Translations under genes and position numbers: made by a program
Shown here: piece by piece, positions 8,321 through 16,502 of the stretch
How positions within the stretch are numbered: position 1 is the first letter of the stretch
Layout of the letters: the number at the start of each line of letters is the position of its first letter
Origin: a bacterium
Lineage (GTDB): Bacteria; JAMCPX01
DNA length: 31,690 bases
NCBI GenBank assembly: GCA_027364825.1
Contig: DAHXOM010000283.1
Coordinates: 1 to 31,690, forward strand
Direction of reading: 5' to 3'
The notes under the pieces: model-generated
Told to the model about the DNA's origin: nothing
Seen by the model: only the letters and a program-made list of their open reading frames with translations
Databases searched by the model: none

Positions 8321-9652
8321 ATTAAAACTTTTATCTTTTCCGTCTTTTTTATCGTAGCGCTGACCGGCACGGCGGCCAGAGCAGATGAACAACAGACCAT
8401 GACGCTGAATGACTGTATAAAGATTACCCTTGAGAATAACCCCCAGCTCAAGGCATCGGAAATGGACATAATGTCAAGTCAGGGTAGCTACGGCATAGCA
8501 CGGTCTAGCCTCTTGCCGCAGGTAAACGCTGTTGCTGACGCACAGAGGGCAACGTCAAACCTTATCGTTACCTCAAAGAGTCCTTATGCCTCCTTATTTT
8601 ACCGCAAACCGGACAATACAAATTATCCTTATTATACGGCATCGGTAACCTTGAATCAACAGTTGTTGAGTTTTGGCAAGAATTACTTTGGTATGCGGTC
8701 ATCCTCAGAGCTTATCAACGCAGCTAAATATAACCTCACCAATACACGCAATACACTTATCTATAACGTAAAACAGAATTTTTTTAATCTGCTCGAATAC
8801 AATATGATCATTGAGTCCGACACCTATCTGCTCAAACAGATGGAGACACAGTTACAACAGGCAGAATCGTACTACAAGGCCGGCCTGAAAACAAAGATCG
8901 ATGTACTCAGTGCAAGGACAAGCCTCGGGAATATCAAATTAAGCCTGATAACGGCAGAGAATGCAAAACAGATATATATACTTAATCTTTTGTCTCTCAT
9001 GGGCATGCCGCTGACTGCAGGCATATCATTCACCGGGCAGCTTGAGGCTGTTCCCGTATCAACGGATGCGAACCTTTTTGTCAGCAAGGCGCTTGATAAC
9101 AGACCGGACTACCTGTCCTTAAAAAGACAGCTTGATTCTGCAAAATATTCCTACAAACAATCCATAAGTTCATATTTCCCGACATTATCAGGCAATGCCT
9201 CCTACAATTGGTCGGGTCAGGATTTTCCTCTCACCTGGAATTGGGCAATAGGTCTTGAACTCGATTTTAATATATTTTCAGGGTTTGAAAATACATCTGC
9301 AATGCAGGTCGCCAAGGCCCAAATGTTAAAGCTGAGATATACAATCGATCAACAAAAACTTGCCGTTGCATTGTCGGTACAGTCGGCACTCGATAATCTT
9401 TCACAGGCACAGAAGAGCATATCTGTTGCAGATGACACCTTAAACCAGGCACAGGCAACTATGGAGCTCACTGAAAAGGGCTACAGGGCAGGCATAAACA
9501 ACTATCTGGATTACCTGACCGCTGTCGGTACGTACCAGAACGCCCAGTCATCGTATGCAACGGCACTTGCGTCATACAATATAGCTGTAGCAAACCTTGA
9601 GTATGTTACCGGGAATACAATCGAAAACGGGGGTACTGATAATGAAGAATAA
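8312..9652 (+). CDS. TolC-family outer-membrane efflux protein
   Basis: 446 residues with a Sec signal peptide (MTYIKTFIFSVFFIVALTGT, cut probably after ARA near residue 24). Two homologous halves follow, rich in long amphipathic helices and containing the family-typical LNDCIKITLENNPQLKASE near the N-terminus and the parallel ALDNRPDYLSLKRQLDSAK. These form the trimeric beta-barrel and periplasmic tunnel. The product is the outer-membrane exit duct for the adaptor and ABC pump encoded immediately downstream. Its end overlaps the adaptor ATG by 11 nt. Length is normal for the family. The start lies in the tandem repeat at 8281-8320. Confidence 0.93.
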   Translation: MTYIKTFIFSVFFIVALTGTAARADEQQTMTLNDCIKITLENNPQLKASEMDIMSSQGSYGIARSSLLPQVNAVADAQRATSNLIVTSKSPYASLFYRKPDNTNYPYYTASVTLNQQLLSFGKNYFGMRSSSELINAAKYNLTNTRNTLIYNVKQNFFNLLEYNMIIESDTYLLKQMETQLQQAESYYKAGLKTKIDVLSARTSLGNIKLSLITAENAKQIYILNLLSLMGMPLTAGISFTGQLEAVPVSTDANLFVSKALDNRPDYLSLKRQLDSAKYSYKQSISSYFPTLSGNASYNWSGQDFPLTWNWAIGLELDFNIFSGFENTSAMQVAKAQMLKLRYTIDQQKLAVALSVQSALDNLSQAQKSISVADDTLNQAQATMELTEKGYRAGINNYLDYLTAVGTYQNAQSSYATALASYNIAVANLEYVTGNTIENGGTDNEE

Positions 9653-10832
9653 GTACTGGCTTATAGCAGGCGCAGCACTGGCAATAGTAGTGATAATAAT
9701 AGTTGTCCTGGTCAAAAAGGACAAAAAGCCTTCAATCACGTTTGAAAAGATAAGCAGAGGAGATATTACCTCCAGTGTGACGGCAACAGGCCAGATAAAT
9801 CCGATAGTCGAGGTACAGGTCGGCAGTCAGGTTTCCGGCAAGATCATCAAATTATACGCAGATTTTAACAGCATTGTAAAAAAAGGGCAGATCCTTGCAC
9901 TCATAGACCCGACACCGTTCGAGGCAGCGCTGTCGCAGTCAACCGCCAACCTGCTGAGTGCCAGGGCAGTGATCCTGCAGGCAAAAGCAACCATGGAGCT
10001 TGATAAGGGAAACTATGGAAGGCAGCTTTCACTCCCTCCCGAGTTGATCTCCAAACAGGACCTTGATACAACAAAGGCAACGTACGATGTCGCTGCAGCA
10101 AATTTTTCAGCAGCACAGGCGGCTCTAATCCAGGCACAGGCGAACTACAGCACGGCCCGGTTTAACCTTGCCAATACGCGCATTATCTCTCCCCTCAACG
10201 GCATTGTTGTTTCGCGCAATATAAACGTAGGCCAGACTGTTGCGGCATCGTTCCAGACACCGGACATGTTCGATATTGCGGAAAACCTTGAGAAGATGGA
10301 AAGCGATACCAACGTCGTGGAAACAGACATAGGTAAGGTAAAGGTAGGGCAGAAATCGGAATTCACGGTCGATGCGTACCCAACTACCGTTTTTACCGGT
10401 ACGGTCGCCATTGTAAGGAACGCACCCATTGTCATCCAGAACGTCGTTAACTACGACGTGATAATCTACGTAGACAACAAAGACTTCAAACTGAAACCGG
10501 GCATGACAACCTATGTTACCATAGACGTCGGTAAAAAAGATAATATCGTAATGATACCCAATGCAGCGCTCAGATTTGCCCCAAAAGATTCGGACACCAT
10601 CATAAAGAATTACAGTCTGCATAACAAACTGCCCGATTGGGCAAATACCGGAAATCCGGAGGCTGAGAAAAAGGCATGGTACCGTATAACAAAGGTGTGG
10701 GTATACAAAGACAGTCAGTTCATACCGGTTCCAATACAAACCGGCATAAGGAATAACAACTTTACCGAACTTGTTAAAGGCAATTTAAAAGAAGGAGAAG
10801 AAGTTGTCACAGGATACCAGACAGGACAATAA
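9642..10832 (+). CDS. MacA-like periplasmic adaptor (membrane fusion protein)
   Basis: 396 residues. One N-terminal membrane anchor (about 5-24) is followed by the lipoyl-like half motif VQVGSQVSGKI, a helical hairpin rich in Ala/Gln (about 85-170), the second lipoyl half (NTRIISPLNGIVVSRNINVGQ), a beta-barrel and a membrane-proximal domain. This is the HlyD/MacA order. It joins the inner-membrane ABC transporter to TolC. The start was moved to the ATG at 9642, inside the last codons of the tolC-like gene, because residues before it in the longer frame (from 9597) do not resemble the family and the membrane anchor begins here. The 3' end overlaps the ATPase gene by 29 nt. Confidence 0.92.
   Translation: MKNKYWLIAGAALAIVVIIIVVLVKKDKKPSITFEKISRGDITSSVTATGQINPIVEVQVGSQVSGKIIKLYADFNSIVKKGQILALIDPTPFEAALSQSTANLLSARAVILQAKATMELDKGNYGRQLSLPPELISKQDLDTTKATYDVAAANFSAAQAALIQAQANYSTARFNLANTRIISPLNGIVVSRNINVGQTVAASFQTPDMFDIAENLEKMESDTNVVETDIGKVKVGQKSEFTVDAYPTTVFTGTVAIVRNAPIVIQNVVNYDVIIYVDNKDFKLKPGMTTYVTIDVGKKDNIVMIPNAALRFAPKDSDTIIKNYSLHNKLPDWANTGNPEAEKKAWYRITKVWVYKDSQFIPVPIQTGIRNNNFTELVKGNLKEGEEVVTGYQTGQ
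10792..10797 (+). promoter_or_regulatory. Ribosome site fixing the TTG start of the ABC ATPase
   Basis: AAGGAG lies exactly 6 nt before TTG at 10804, inside the adaptor gene. No ATG or GTG occurs in this frame before the conserved ATPase sequence, so this site supports TTG initiation. Confidence 0.75.
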
Positions 10833-11547
10833 CGGTATTGTTGTAAAGGTCGTTGGTTTGAAAAAAACCTATTTCCTTGACAGGGTAGCCGTCCCCGCAA
10901 TCAAAGAGGTTAATCTGGAAATACCGAAGAGTTCGTTTGTATCCATAACAGGCGCATCCGGCTCGGGGAAAACAACATTTATGAATATTCTGGGATGCCT
11001 TGATAAACCGACAGAAGGCAAATACTTCCTCCAGGGTACGGATGTTTCATCACTCACACCGGACAGACTTGCAGAAATACGCAACGAAAAAATAGGTTTT
11101 ATATTCCAGAACTTCAACCTGCTTGCCAGAACAAGTGCCATGGAAAACGTCGAACTCCCACTTGTCTATTCCGGGACACCAAAGCACGAACGACAAAAAA
11201 AAGCGTTAGAACTGCTTGAGATGATGGGGTTAAAGGGATTTGAGAAGCATTTTCCCCAGCAACTTTCGGGAGGCCAGCAGCAGCGTGTTGCGATAGCAAG
11301 AGCGCTTGTCAATTCACCGAGTATCATACTGGCCGACGAGCCCACAGGCAACCTGGATTCAAAAACAAGCTACGAGATTATGAACGTGCTGAAAAAGCTC
11401 AATGAAGAAATGGGCGTAACCATAATACTCGTTACCCATGAGCACGACATAGCCGAGTACGGACAGCGCATTATAACATTCAAAGACGGGCTTATCGTAA
11501 CGGACACGGTGAATTCTAAGGATACGTTTGAAAACAAGGGAGTTTGA
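10804..11547 (+). CDS. MacB/LolD-type ABC transporter ATPase
   Basis: 247 residues, a stand-alone nucleotide-binding domain. Walker A GASGSGKT (50-57), Q-loop Q102, signature LSGGQ (154-158), Walker B ILADEP (175-180) and switch His212 are all intact, so it should hydrolyse ATP. It energises the FtsX-type permease encoded next. In E. coli MacB the ATPase and permease are one chain; here they are separate, as in Bacillus YknYZ. Translation starts at TTG with an AAGGAG 6 nt upstream, overlapping the adaptor gene by 29 nt. A 164-nt gap with hairpins separates it from its permease. The substrate (macrolide, lipoprotein, peptide or siderophore) cannot be told from sequence. Confidence 0.95.
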   Translation: MSQDTRQDNNGIVVKVVGLKKTYFLDRVAVPAIKEVNLEIPKSSFVSITGASGSGKTTFMNILGCLDKPTEGKYFLQGTDVSSLTPDRLAEIRNEKIGFIFQNFNLLARTSAMENVELPLVYSGTPKHERQKKALELLEMMGLKGFEKHFPQQLSGGQQQRVAIARALVNSPSIILADEPTGNLDSKTSYEIMNVLKKLNEEMGVTIILVTHEHDIAEYGQRIITFKDGLIVTDTVNSKDTFENKGV

Positions 11548-11597
11548 GTAATGCGCGATGTGGGGTCTATGGTAGTTACATATACACTTCTGTGTTA

Positions 11598-11642
11598 TCC
11601 CTCTTACATAAGAGGGACGGGGCACCCAAGCGGGGCTTGGGT
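11598..11642 (+). other. Two tandem hairpins in the gap between ABC ATPase and permease genes
   Basis: Hairpin 1 (11598-11617) pairs TCCCTCTT with AAGAGGGA around ACAT, 8 bp. Hairpin 2 (11624-11642) pairs ACCCAAG with CTTGGGT around CGGGG, 7 bp. Neither is followed by a U-run, so they are not classical intrinsic terminators. They sit in the only large gap (164 nt) of an otherwise overlapping operon. Possible roles are partial attenuation, mRNA processing or 3'-end protection of the upstream message. Confidence 0.6.
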
Positions 11643-11711
11643 CGGAGTTACAAAACAAAATCATAACTTCCCTGCCCTCACTTATCTTAAGAGCGGAATA
11701 AAGGAGACTCC

Positions 11712-12929
11712 ATGAACTTACCAGAGGCATTTAAGGTATCGACAAGGGCGCTCTACAAGAACAAGATGCGTTCCGTACTCACCGGGCTTGGCGTCATAAT
11801 AGGTATCGCAGCTGTTGTCGCGCTTGTTTCGATAGGACAGGGCGTCAGCAAAAAGATAGAGAGCCAGATCTCGGCCCTTGGTTCCAATCTCCTGATGATC
11901 TTGCCGGGCAGTACATCCATGGGCGGAGTGCACGGGGGGTTCGGTTCCGTAAATACGCTTATGCCGTCGGATGCTACCGCGATAGCAACCCAGGTCCCGG
12001 ACGCGCTGTATGTCTCACCGGGTGTCAGGTGGGTCGGGCAAACCGTATACCAGAACCAGAACTGGGCAACGTCCATCATGGGAGTCGGATCAAGCTTCCC
12101 GATGATACGGGACTGGCCGATTGCAGAAGGTAATTTCTTCGATAAAGAGGACGTGGATGCGTCAGCCAATGTATGCGCCATCGGACAGGTCGTGAAGGAG
12201 CAGTTGTTCGGAGGTATGGATCCCATCGGCAAGATCATAAAGATCAAAAACCTGCCTTTCAGGGTGGTCGCCGTTATGGCGGCAAAGGGTACTGCGGGGT
12301 TCGGACAGGATCAGGATGACATGATCCTCGCACCGTACACAACCATACAGAAAAAGATGCTCGGTATAGATTATCTCAGCTTTATCTTTGTCAAGGCCAT
12401 ATCAAGCTCATCCGTGAACGCGGCACAGCAGGAAATAGAATCGCTCCTGCGCCAGAGGCACAATTTAAAACCAGGCTCTGACAACGACTTCACCATACGC
12501 AATGTTACCGATATGCTGGCCGCAGTTATGAACATAACGGGCCTTCTGACAATCTTCCTCGGCAGTATTGCCTCAATATCGCTTATCGTCGGCGGTATCG
12601 GTATTATGAACATCATGCTCGTTTCCGTCACCGAGAGGACAAGGGAGATCGGTATAAGGATGGCTGTAGGAGCAAAAAGGAAAGACATCCTTCTCCAGTT
12701 CCTGCTTGAGGCCGTTACCCTGAGCACTATAGGAGGTATCATCGGCATTATACTTGGCAGTATACTCAGTTTTACCGTCGGATCGTTCATAAAGATTCCG
12801 GTCAGCGTAAATATATTCCCGGTTGTGATTGCATTCTTCTTCTCGTTCGCGGTCGGTGTGTTCTTCGGGTTATATCCGGCGACCAAGGCGTCCAAGCTCA
12901 ACCCCATAGAGGCACTGCGCTACGAGTAA
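11712..12929 (+). CDS. MacB/FtsX-type ABC transporter permease
   Basis: 405 residues with the MacB topology. There is one N-terminal membrane helix (about 20-42, LTGLGVIIGIAAVVALVSIG), a large periplasmic MacB_PCD domain (about 45-270), and three C-terminal helices. The conserved segments GGIGIMNIMLVSVTERTREI and GLYPATKASKLNPIEALRYE mark the MacB/LolC/FtsX family. It forms the inner-membrane part of the pump with the ATPase, adaptor and TolC homologue. AAAGGAG precedes the ATG with good spacing. The stop codon is followed after 1 nt by the 96-bp repeat element, so this is the likely end of the efflux operon. Confidence 0.94.
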   Translation: MNLPEAFKVSTRALYKNKMRSVLTGLGVIIGIAAVVALVSIGQGVSKKIESQISALGSNLLMILPGSTSMGGVHGGFGSVNTLMPSDATAIATQVPDALYVSPGVRWVGQTVYQNQNWATSIMGVGSSFPMIRDWPIAEGNFFDKEDVDASANVCAIGQVVKEQLFGGMDPIGKIIKIKNLPFRVVAVMAAKGTAGFGQDQDDMILAPYTTIQKKMLGIDYLSFIFVKAISSSSVNAAQQEIESLLRQRHNLKPGSDNDFTIRNVTDMLAAVMNITGLLTIFLGSIASISLIVGGIGIMNIMLVSVTERTREIGIRMAVGAKRKDILLQFLLEAVTLSTIGGIIGIILGSILSFTVGSFIKIPVSVNIFPVVIAFFFSFAVGVFFGLYPATKASKLNPIEALRYE

Positions 12930-12930
12930 G

Positions 12931-13026
12931 CCCCGTTAGAAAATTTGTGGATTCAATAGTGTCCTGGTCTGAGCGTTTAACAACGGCACAGTATCCGCAT
13001 GAAACAACCGGAATTTTCTAATGGGG
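12931..13026 (+). repeat. MITE-like element family 1, copy 1 (96 bp)
   Basis: Bounded by imperfect 15-bp inverted repeats: CCCCGTTAGAAAATT at the left, and AATTTTCTAATGGGG at the right (one mismatch when complemented). It is about 90% identical (about 8 mismatches and one indel by hand) to the reverse complement of 31472-31566. A central run of about 24 nt including CGTTTAACAACG is identical in both copies. It starts 1 nt after the permease stop codon. It has no coding capacity; it may also serve as the transcript end. Confidence 0.85.
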
Positions 13027-13101
13027 TAAACCTTTAAACGTTCTTATTGCATTTTCCGCGGCTCATTGATAATTTCCTTGTCATACAAAGGAGAAAAAAG
13101 T

Positions 13102-14019
13102 ATGGCTCTTGACCCGGCGGTTGAAAAAATCCTGGAGATATTTAAGAACATTGAGCTGAGCGACATGAAGGTACAGGATGTGAGGGACATGATGGGTAAT
13201 AACTCGATGTCCCAGAAAAAAGATCACATGGAATCTATAAAAGACCTCTCCTTCGAGCATCATGGGTTTAAAATCCCCTGCAGATTATACGAACCCGGAA
13301 ACAGCGGTAAAGAGTTGATACTTTATTTTCACGGCGGCGGGTTTATATTCGGGGATATAGAATTGTTTGACGGGGTTGCCCGACGGGCTGCCAAGACATC
13401 GGGATGCAAAGTACTTTCTGTTGAATACAGACTGGCACCGGAGCATAAATTCCCTGCAGCGGTAGACGATGCTTATGAAGCTTATCTCTGGGTCAGGAAA
13501 AACAGTGACACGTTCGGCATAGACCCCGGTAAAATAGCGATGGCAGGTGACAGTGCAGGTGCAAATCTCACGGTTGTTACCGGTTTAAGGTTAAAGGACA
13601 ATAAGAAAGCACTGCCGAAACTCCAGACACTGTTCTACCCTGTGCTCGGACCGGACCTTTTCACGGAATCCTTGCGCGAATACGGTAAGGGGTATTTTTT
13701 AACAAAGGCGTCAATAAAGTGGTTCGGCAGTCTGTATCTCAATTCGGATCAGGATTTTTTCAACCCGCTGTTCGCTCCGATAATCCGAGAAGACCTCGGC
13801 GGTCTGCCGGAAACCATTATTGTTACAGCCGAGCATGATCCTTTACGGGACCAGGGGGAAATGTATTTATCAAAGCTGTATGATGCCGGTGTTCCGGTAA
13901 CAGGTATACGGGCAAAAGGCTTAATCCATGGGTTTCTTAATTTCTCGGACTTTATACCCGCGGCAGAATCAATAGCCTCCATGGTGTGGTATACGACCGG
14001 ACAAAAATTAAAGAGTTGA
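13102..14019 (+). CDS. Alpha/beta-hydrolase esterase, hormone-sensitive-lipase family
   Basis: 305 residues, no signal peptide, so cytoplasmic. The HSL-family oxyanion motif HGGG is at 77-80, followed by the typical VEYRLAPEHKFPAA (107-120). The nucleophile S151 lies in GDSAGAN, the acid D246 in AEHDPLRDQG and the base H276 in LIHGF, so the triad is complete. These enzymes hydrolyse short- to medium-chain carboxylic esters; the natural substrate is unknown. The start was moved to the ATG at 13102 because AAGGAG lies 8 nt upstream; the frame open from 13066 includes that site. The gene follows the family 1 repeat and precedes the family 2 repeat, so it is flanked by both element types. Confidence 0.92.
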   Translation: MALDPAVEKILEIFKNIELSDMKVQDVRDMMGNNSMSQKKDHMESIKDLSFEHHGFKIPCRLYEPGNSGKELILYFHGGGFIFGDIELFDGVARRAAKTSGCKVLSVEYRLAPEHKFPAAVDDAYEAYLWVRKNSDTFGIDPGKIAMAGDSAGANLTVVTGLRLKDNKKALPKLQTLFYPVLGPDLFTESLREYGKGYFLTKASIKWFGSLYLNSDQDFFNPLFAPIIREDLGGLPETIIVTAEHDPLRDQGEMYLSKLYDAGVPVTGIRAKGLIHGFLNFSDFIPAAESIASMVWYTTGQKLKS

Positions 14020-14026
14020 CCCGAAA

Positions 14027-14211
14027 CAAAGAAAGAGTTTGAGACGAAGCGAAGAAAAACACCTGCGAACTGCCTGATATACTTTCATAGTATGCTGCAT
14101 GGACTGCGTCTCGTTCAACGTCAAAAAAATACACCATGCATTTTGTAATGACCATTCCGTTTAGCAAAAAGAGCGTTGTTTTACGAGCAGAGGCGAACAA
14201 CTCTTTCCTTG
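14027..14211 (+). repeat. MITE-like element family 2, copy B (185 bp)
   Basis: Occupies the gap between the convergent esterase and membrane-protein genes. Its ends are near-perfect 13-bp inverted repeats, CAAAGAAAGAGTT (14027-14039) and AACTCTTTCCTTG (14199-14211), with one mismatch. It shares with copy A (5770-5953) a left arm containing ACACCTGCGAACTGCCTG and a right arm containing CCGTTTAGCAAAAAGAGC, in the same orientation and almost the same length. No open frame of note lies within it. Confidence 0.75.
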
Positions 14212-14226
14212 TGATAAGCAAGGAAA
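14204..14226. other. 8-bp hairpin at the convergent gene end
   Basis: TTTCCTTG (14204-14211) pairs perfectly with CAAGGAAA (14219-14226) around a 7-nt loop, overlapping the right end of repeat copy B, 5 nt from the stop of the membrane-protein gene. No U-run follows on either strand, so termination by this hairpin alone is doubtful. Confidence 0.45.
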
Positions 14227-14231
14227 TGAGC

Positions 14232-14819
14232 CTACAGTGCCTCTCTCATCCATTTTACGATCGGGATCAGCAGAAACGGCGCAATGATCACACCCATGCC
14301 GTACAGTGCATACGCTACATTGCTGGTAAGAAATGCCGCGCCGTCATACATGCCGTGAGACCACAACCTGCCTCCATGCGTTGAAGCATCATACAGGAAC
14401 CTCTGCCAGCCTGTGCCGTCCCAGCCGTAGATAAGAATAAAAAACATGAAAAAATATCCGATAAGCACCTGGCTCCACGCAGCCTTGAACCTGCCTTTCT
14501 GGATAAACTTGTAAGCAACCCAATAACCTAAAATGCCCTGCGTAACATTGGTAACGGCAAAAACGGTCACCAGCCACGCCGGAATAGCAGCATGTGATAC
14601 AGCGACCTGCATGGTTTCCCATTGCGGGAAATCCCAGAGCAGATATATGCCCGATGGTGCAAACAGACATGCCAGAAAGAGTACCGTGTAAATAAAATAC
14701 TTGCTGGTATACCAATCTTTCCCCTTGGAAACATCATATTCCTTTTTCAACTGCCTTGCAGCTGAAGCGGCAAAGCCTGCCCCAATCGCGTACGACCAGA
14801 ATACATCCACCTGAACCAT
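14232..14819 (-). CDS. Multi-pass membrane protein of unknown function
   Basis: 195 residues. I do not recognise the family. About five hydrophobic helices are visible, near residues 5-20, 38-60, 77-103, 115-135 and 162-190. The loops are rich in Trp and Tyr (WDFPQWETMQ, YGWDGTGWQRFLYD). The start was moved to the ATG at 14819, which has AGGAGG at 14826-14831 with 6-nt spacing; the longer frame to 14867 would begin inside the promoter. It has its own promoter and is separated from the Na/Pi cotransporter gene by 81 nt, so it is probably transcribed independently of the long operon. It is convergent with the esterase gene. No catalytic motif can be seen. Confidence 0.75.
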   Translation of the reverse strand: MVQVDVFWSYAIGAGFAASAARQLKKEYDVSKGKDWYTSKYFIYTVLFLACLFAPSGIYLLWDFPQWETMQVAVSHAAIPAWLVTVFAVTNVTQGILGYWVAYKFIQKGRFKAAWSQVLIGYFFMFFILIYGWDGTGWQRFLYDASTHGGRLWSHGMYDGAAFLTSNVAYALYGMGVIIAPFLLIPIVKWMREAL

Positions 14820-14839
14820 AAAATACCTCCTGTAAACGA

Positions 14840-14867
14840 ACTTTAATCTACTATAGATTTTTGTCAA
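14840..14867 (-). promoter_or_regulatory. Sigma-70-type promoter for the 14232-14819 membrane protein
   Basis: On the minus strand, TTGACA (14862-14867, perfect -35) is followed by a 16-nt spacer and TAAAGT (14840-14845, 4 of 6). The predicted transcript start is about 14 nt before the ATG at 14819, leaving room for the AGGAGG ribosome site. Confidence 0.55.
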
Positions 14868-14900
14868 CCCCGTTAATCCAAAACATGCAACAGGTGACCT

Positions 14901-16502
14901 TTATGAAAGGTTTATCGGCTTTACCATGTACGCAAGCTGGGATGAAATGTGCCGGAGTATGCTCACAATCTCGATGTGCATTGCGCTTGTTTCTATAGAT
15001 TCCGTATACCGTTTATTCAGCCTCTCCAGATGGTGTTTCAGGAGCAGGAGCTCTTGCTGCGCAAGCCTGTCCTTCTTCTCCCGCAATACCAGATCGGCAT
15101 CGGGATTGTCCGTTTCAATGGCCGAGATAATATCTTTAAAAAACCCCATTACCTCATGGAAGTAATCCTTAATTTCGAGCCATCCTTCGTCCGAAAGCCT
15201 GTACCCGCTGATTGTTTTCTTTTCTATCTCGGATGACAGGTTCTGGCTTATGATGCTCGATATGACCTCAAAATTCTTTATATAGGTTATAAGTTCGAAT
15301 TTATGGTAAGCGTCCTGCTGTGCCAGCCCCTTGGGGGCCGACACGCGGACAATATACAGCTTTATCTTTGACGCCAGTTTCTCAACCGCATTGTCCATTG
15401 CGTTTAATTCATTCGATCTCCACAGATCATTTTTTGAGAGGGCATTATATGAAATGGTAAGCATGGAATAAACATAATCTGCAAGTCTGATGACCTCTTT
15501 CAGTGCATAATCAAGTGCTATCGGCGGTGTTGATAACACCGATTCGTCGAGATAATGCGGCATGTCCGGCAATGCTATCTCTTTTCCGGTTTTCACGTAT
15601 TTATCAAAAAATTTTACGACGGACGGTGCAAGCGGAGCAAAAAACAGGGTAATGGCAATATTAAAAATGGTATGAGCATTGGCGATCTGATGTGCAACAT
15701 CACCGGATGTGTAGGTTGTAAGCAGCAGGAACGGCTTAAAAAACACAGCAACGATTATTACACCGATAACCTTAAACAGGAGGTGGGCTATCGCGACCCT
15801 CCTTCCGGCCTGGTCCGCCTTGAACATTGCAACTACAGCGGTCGAGCAGGTCCCGATATTGGCGCCGAGTATGATTGGCAATGCATGAGAAAGGTTTATA
15901 AAGCCAACATTTGCCATTGATATTGCAATACCTATTGTCGCGGCACTGCTCTGGATTACGGAGGTAAGGACAAGCGACACGGTAAAACCTATATAGGGAT
16001 TGTGGACTATCAACTTTACCAGATTACTCTGATTGGGATCTATCCCGCTTAAAATATCATTCAGCAATTTCATACTGAACAGGATAAAACCAAGCCCTGT
16101 GAAGAAACTCGACACCGCACCTGCCTTGCGCCCTTTTATGAAAACACCGGTTAAAAAGCCCGATGCTATCAGGAAGAGTCCCATGCTGTAGAGATTAAAT
16201 GATATAAGCTGGACCGTTAAGGTGGAACCGATATCTGCGCCGAGTATTACCCCTATGGCCCCCTTGAGGTCTATCAGCCTCGACGTTGCGAAACCCATCA
16301 GCATTACAACAGGGGTATTGCTGTTTTGTATCAGTATGGTAACGATAGCTCCAATCAGTATCGCCCACAAAACGCTTCTGGACGCAAGGTGGAGAAACTT
16401 TTTTATCTGTTCGCTGAACAGCTTGCTCAAGCCTGAATTAATAAGATCGATACCATAAAGAAAAAGCGCGAGAGCGGCTATTGCTGTTACGATGAACATC
16501 AT
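14901..16502 (-). CDS. Na/Pi cotransporter family protein with PhoU-like C-terminal domain
   Basis: 533 residues. The N-terminal about 320 residues form two inverted Na_Pi_cotrans repeats with membrane helices. The second repeat carries the canonical QSSA (184-187) and ILGANIGT. The first has ILGADIGS, but QNSN (59-62) replaces the usual QSSS. The C-terminal about 200 residues are a helical PhoU-like domain, as in YjbB/NptA. It probably moves phosphate across the inner membrane, in some homologues outward. It overlaps the preceding glycerophosphodiesterase gene by 4 nt (ATGA), and that enzyme releases glycerol phosphate, a plausible metabolic link. It is the last gene of the long operon. Confidence 0.9.
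   Translation of the reverse strand: MMFIVTAIAALALFLYGIDLINSGLSKLFSEQIKKFLHLASRSVLWAILIGAIVTILIQNSNTPVVMLMGFATSRLIDLKGAIGVILGADIGSTLTVQLISFNLYSMGLFLIASGFLTGVFIKGRKAGAVSSFFTGLGFILFSMKLLNDILSGIDPNQSNLVKLIVHNPYIGFTVSLVLTSVIQSSAATIGIAISMANVGFINLSHALPIILGANIGTCSTAVVAMFKADQAGRRVAIAHLLFKVIGVIIVAVFFKPFLLLTTYTSGDVAHQIANAHTIFNIAITLFFAPLAPSVVKFFDKYVKTGKEIALPDMPHYLDESVLSTPPIALDYALKEVIRLADYVYSMLTISYNALSKNDLWRSNELNAMDNAVEKLASKIKLYIVRVSAPKGLAQQDAYHKFELITYIKNFEVISSIISQNLSSEIEKKTISGYRLSDEGWLEIKDYFHEVMGFFKDIISAIETDNPDADLVLREKKDRLAQQELLLLKHHLERLNKRYTESIETSAMHIEIVSILRHISSQLAYMVKPINLS

Noticed and set aside
10125..10739. 204-residue frame on the minus strand
   Set aside because: Shadow of the adaptor gene; composition rich in Tyr, Cys and Val typical of antisense frames.
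12931..13026. Family 1 repeat as a CRISPR remnant
   Set aside because: Only two copies, far apart and inverted, with inverted termini; no spacer-repeat periodicity anywhere in the window.
14204..14226. Hairpin as a bidirectional intrinsic terminator
   Set aside because: No U-run follows on either strand, so I list it only as a hairpin.
14868..14880. CCCCGTTA near 14869 as a third family 1 repeat copy
   Set aside because: Only 8 nt match the inverted end and the following sequence diverges at once; likely chance.
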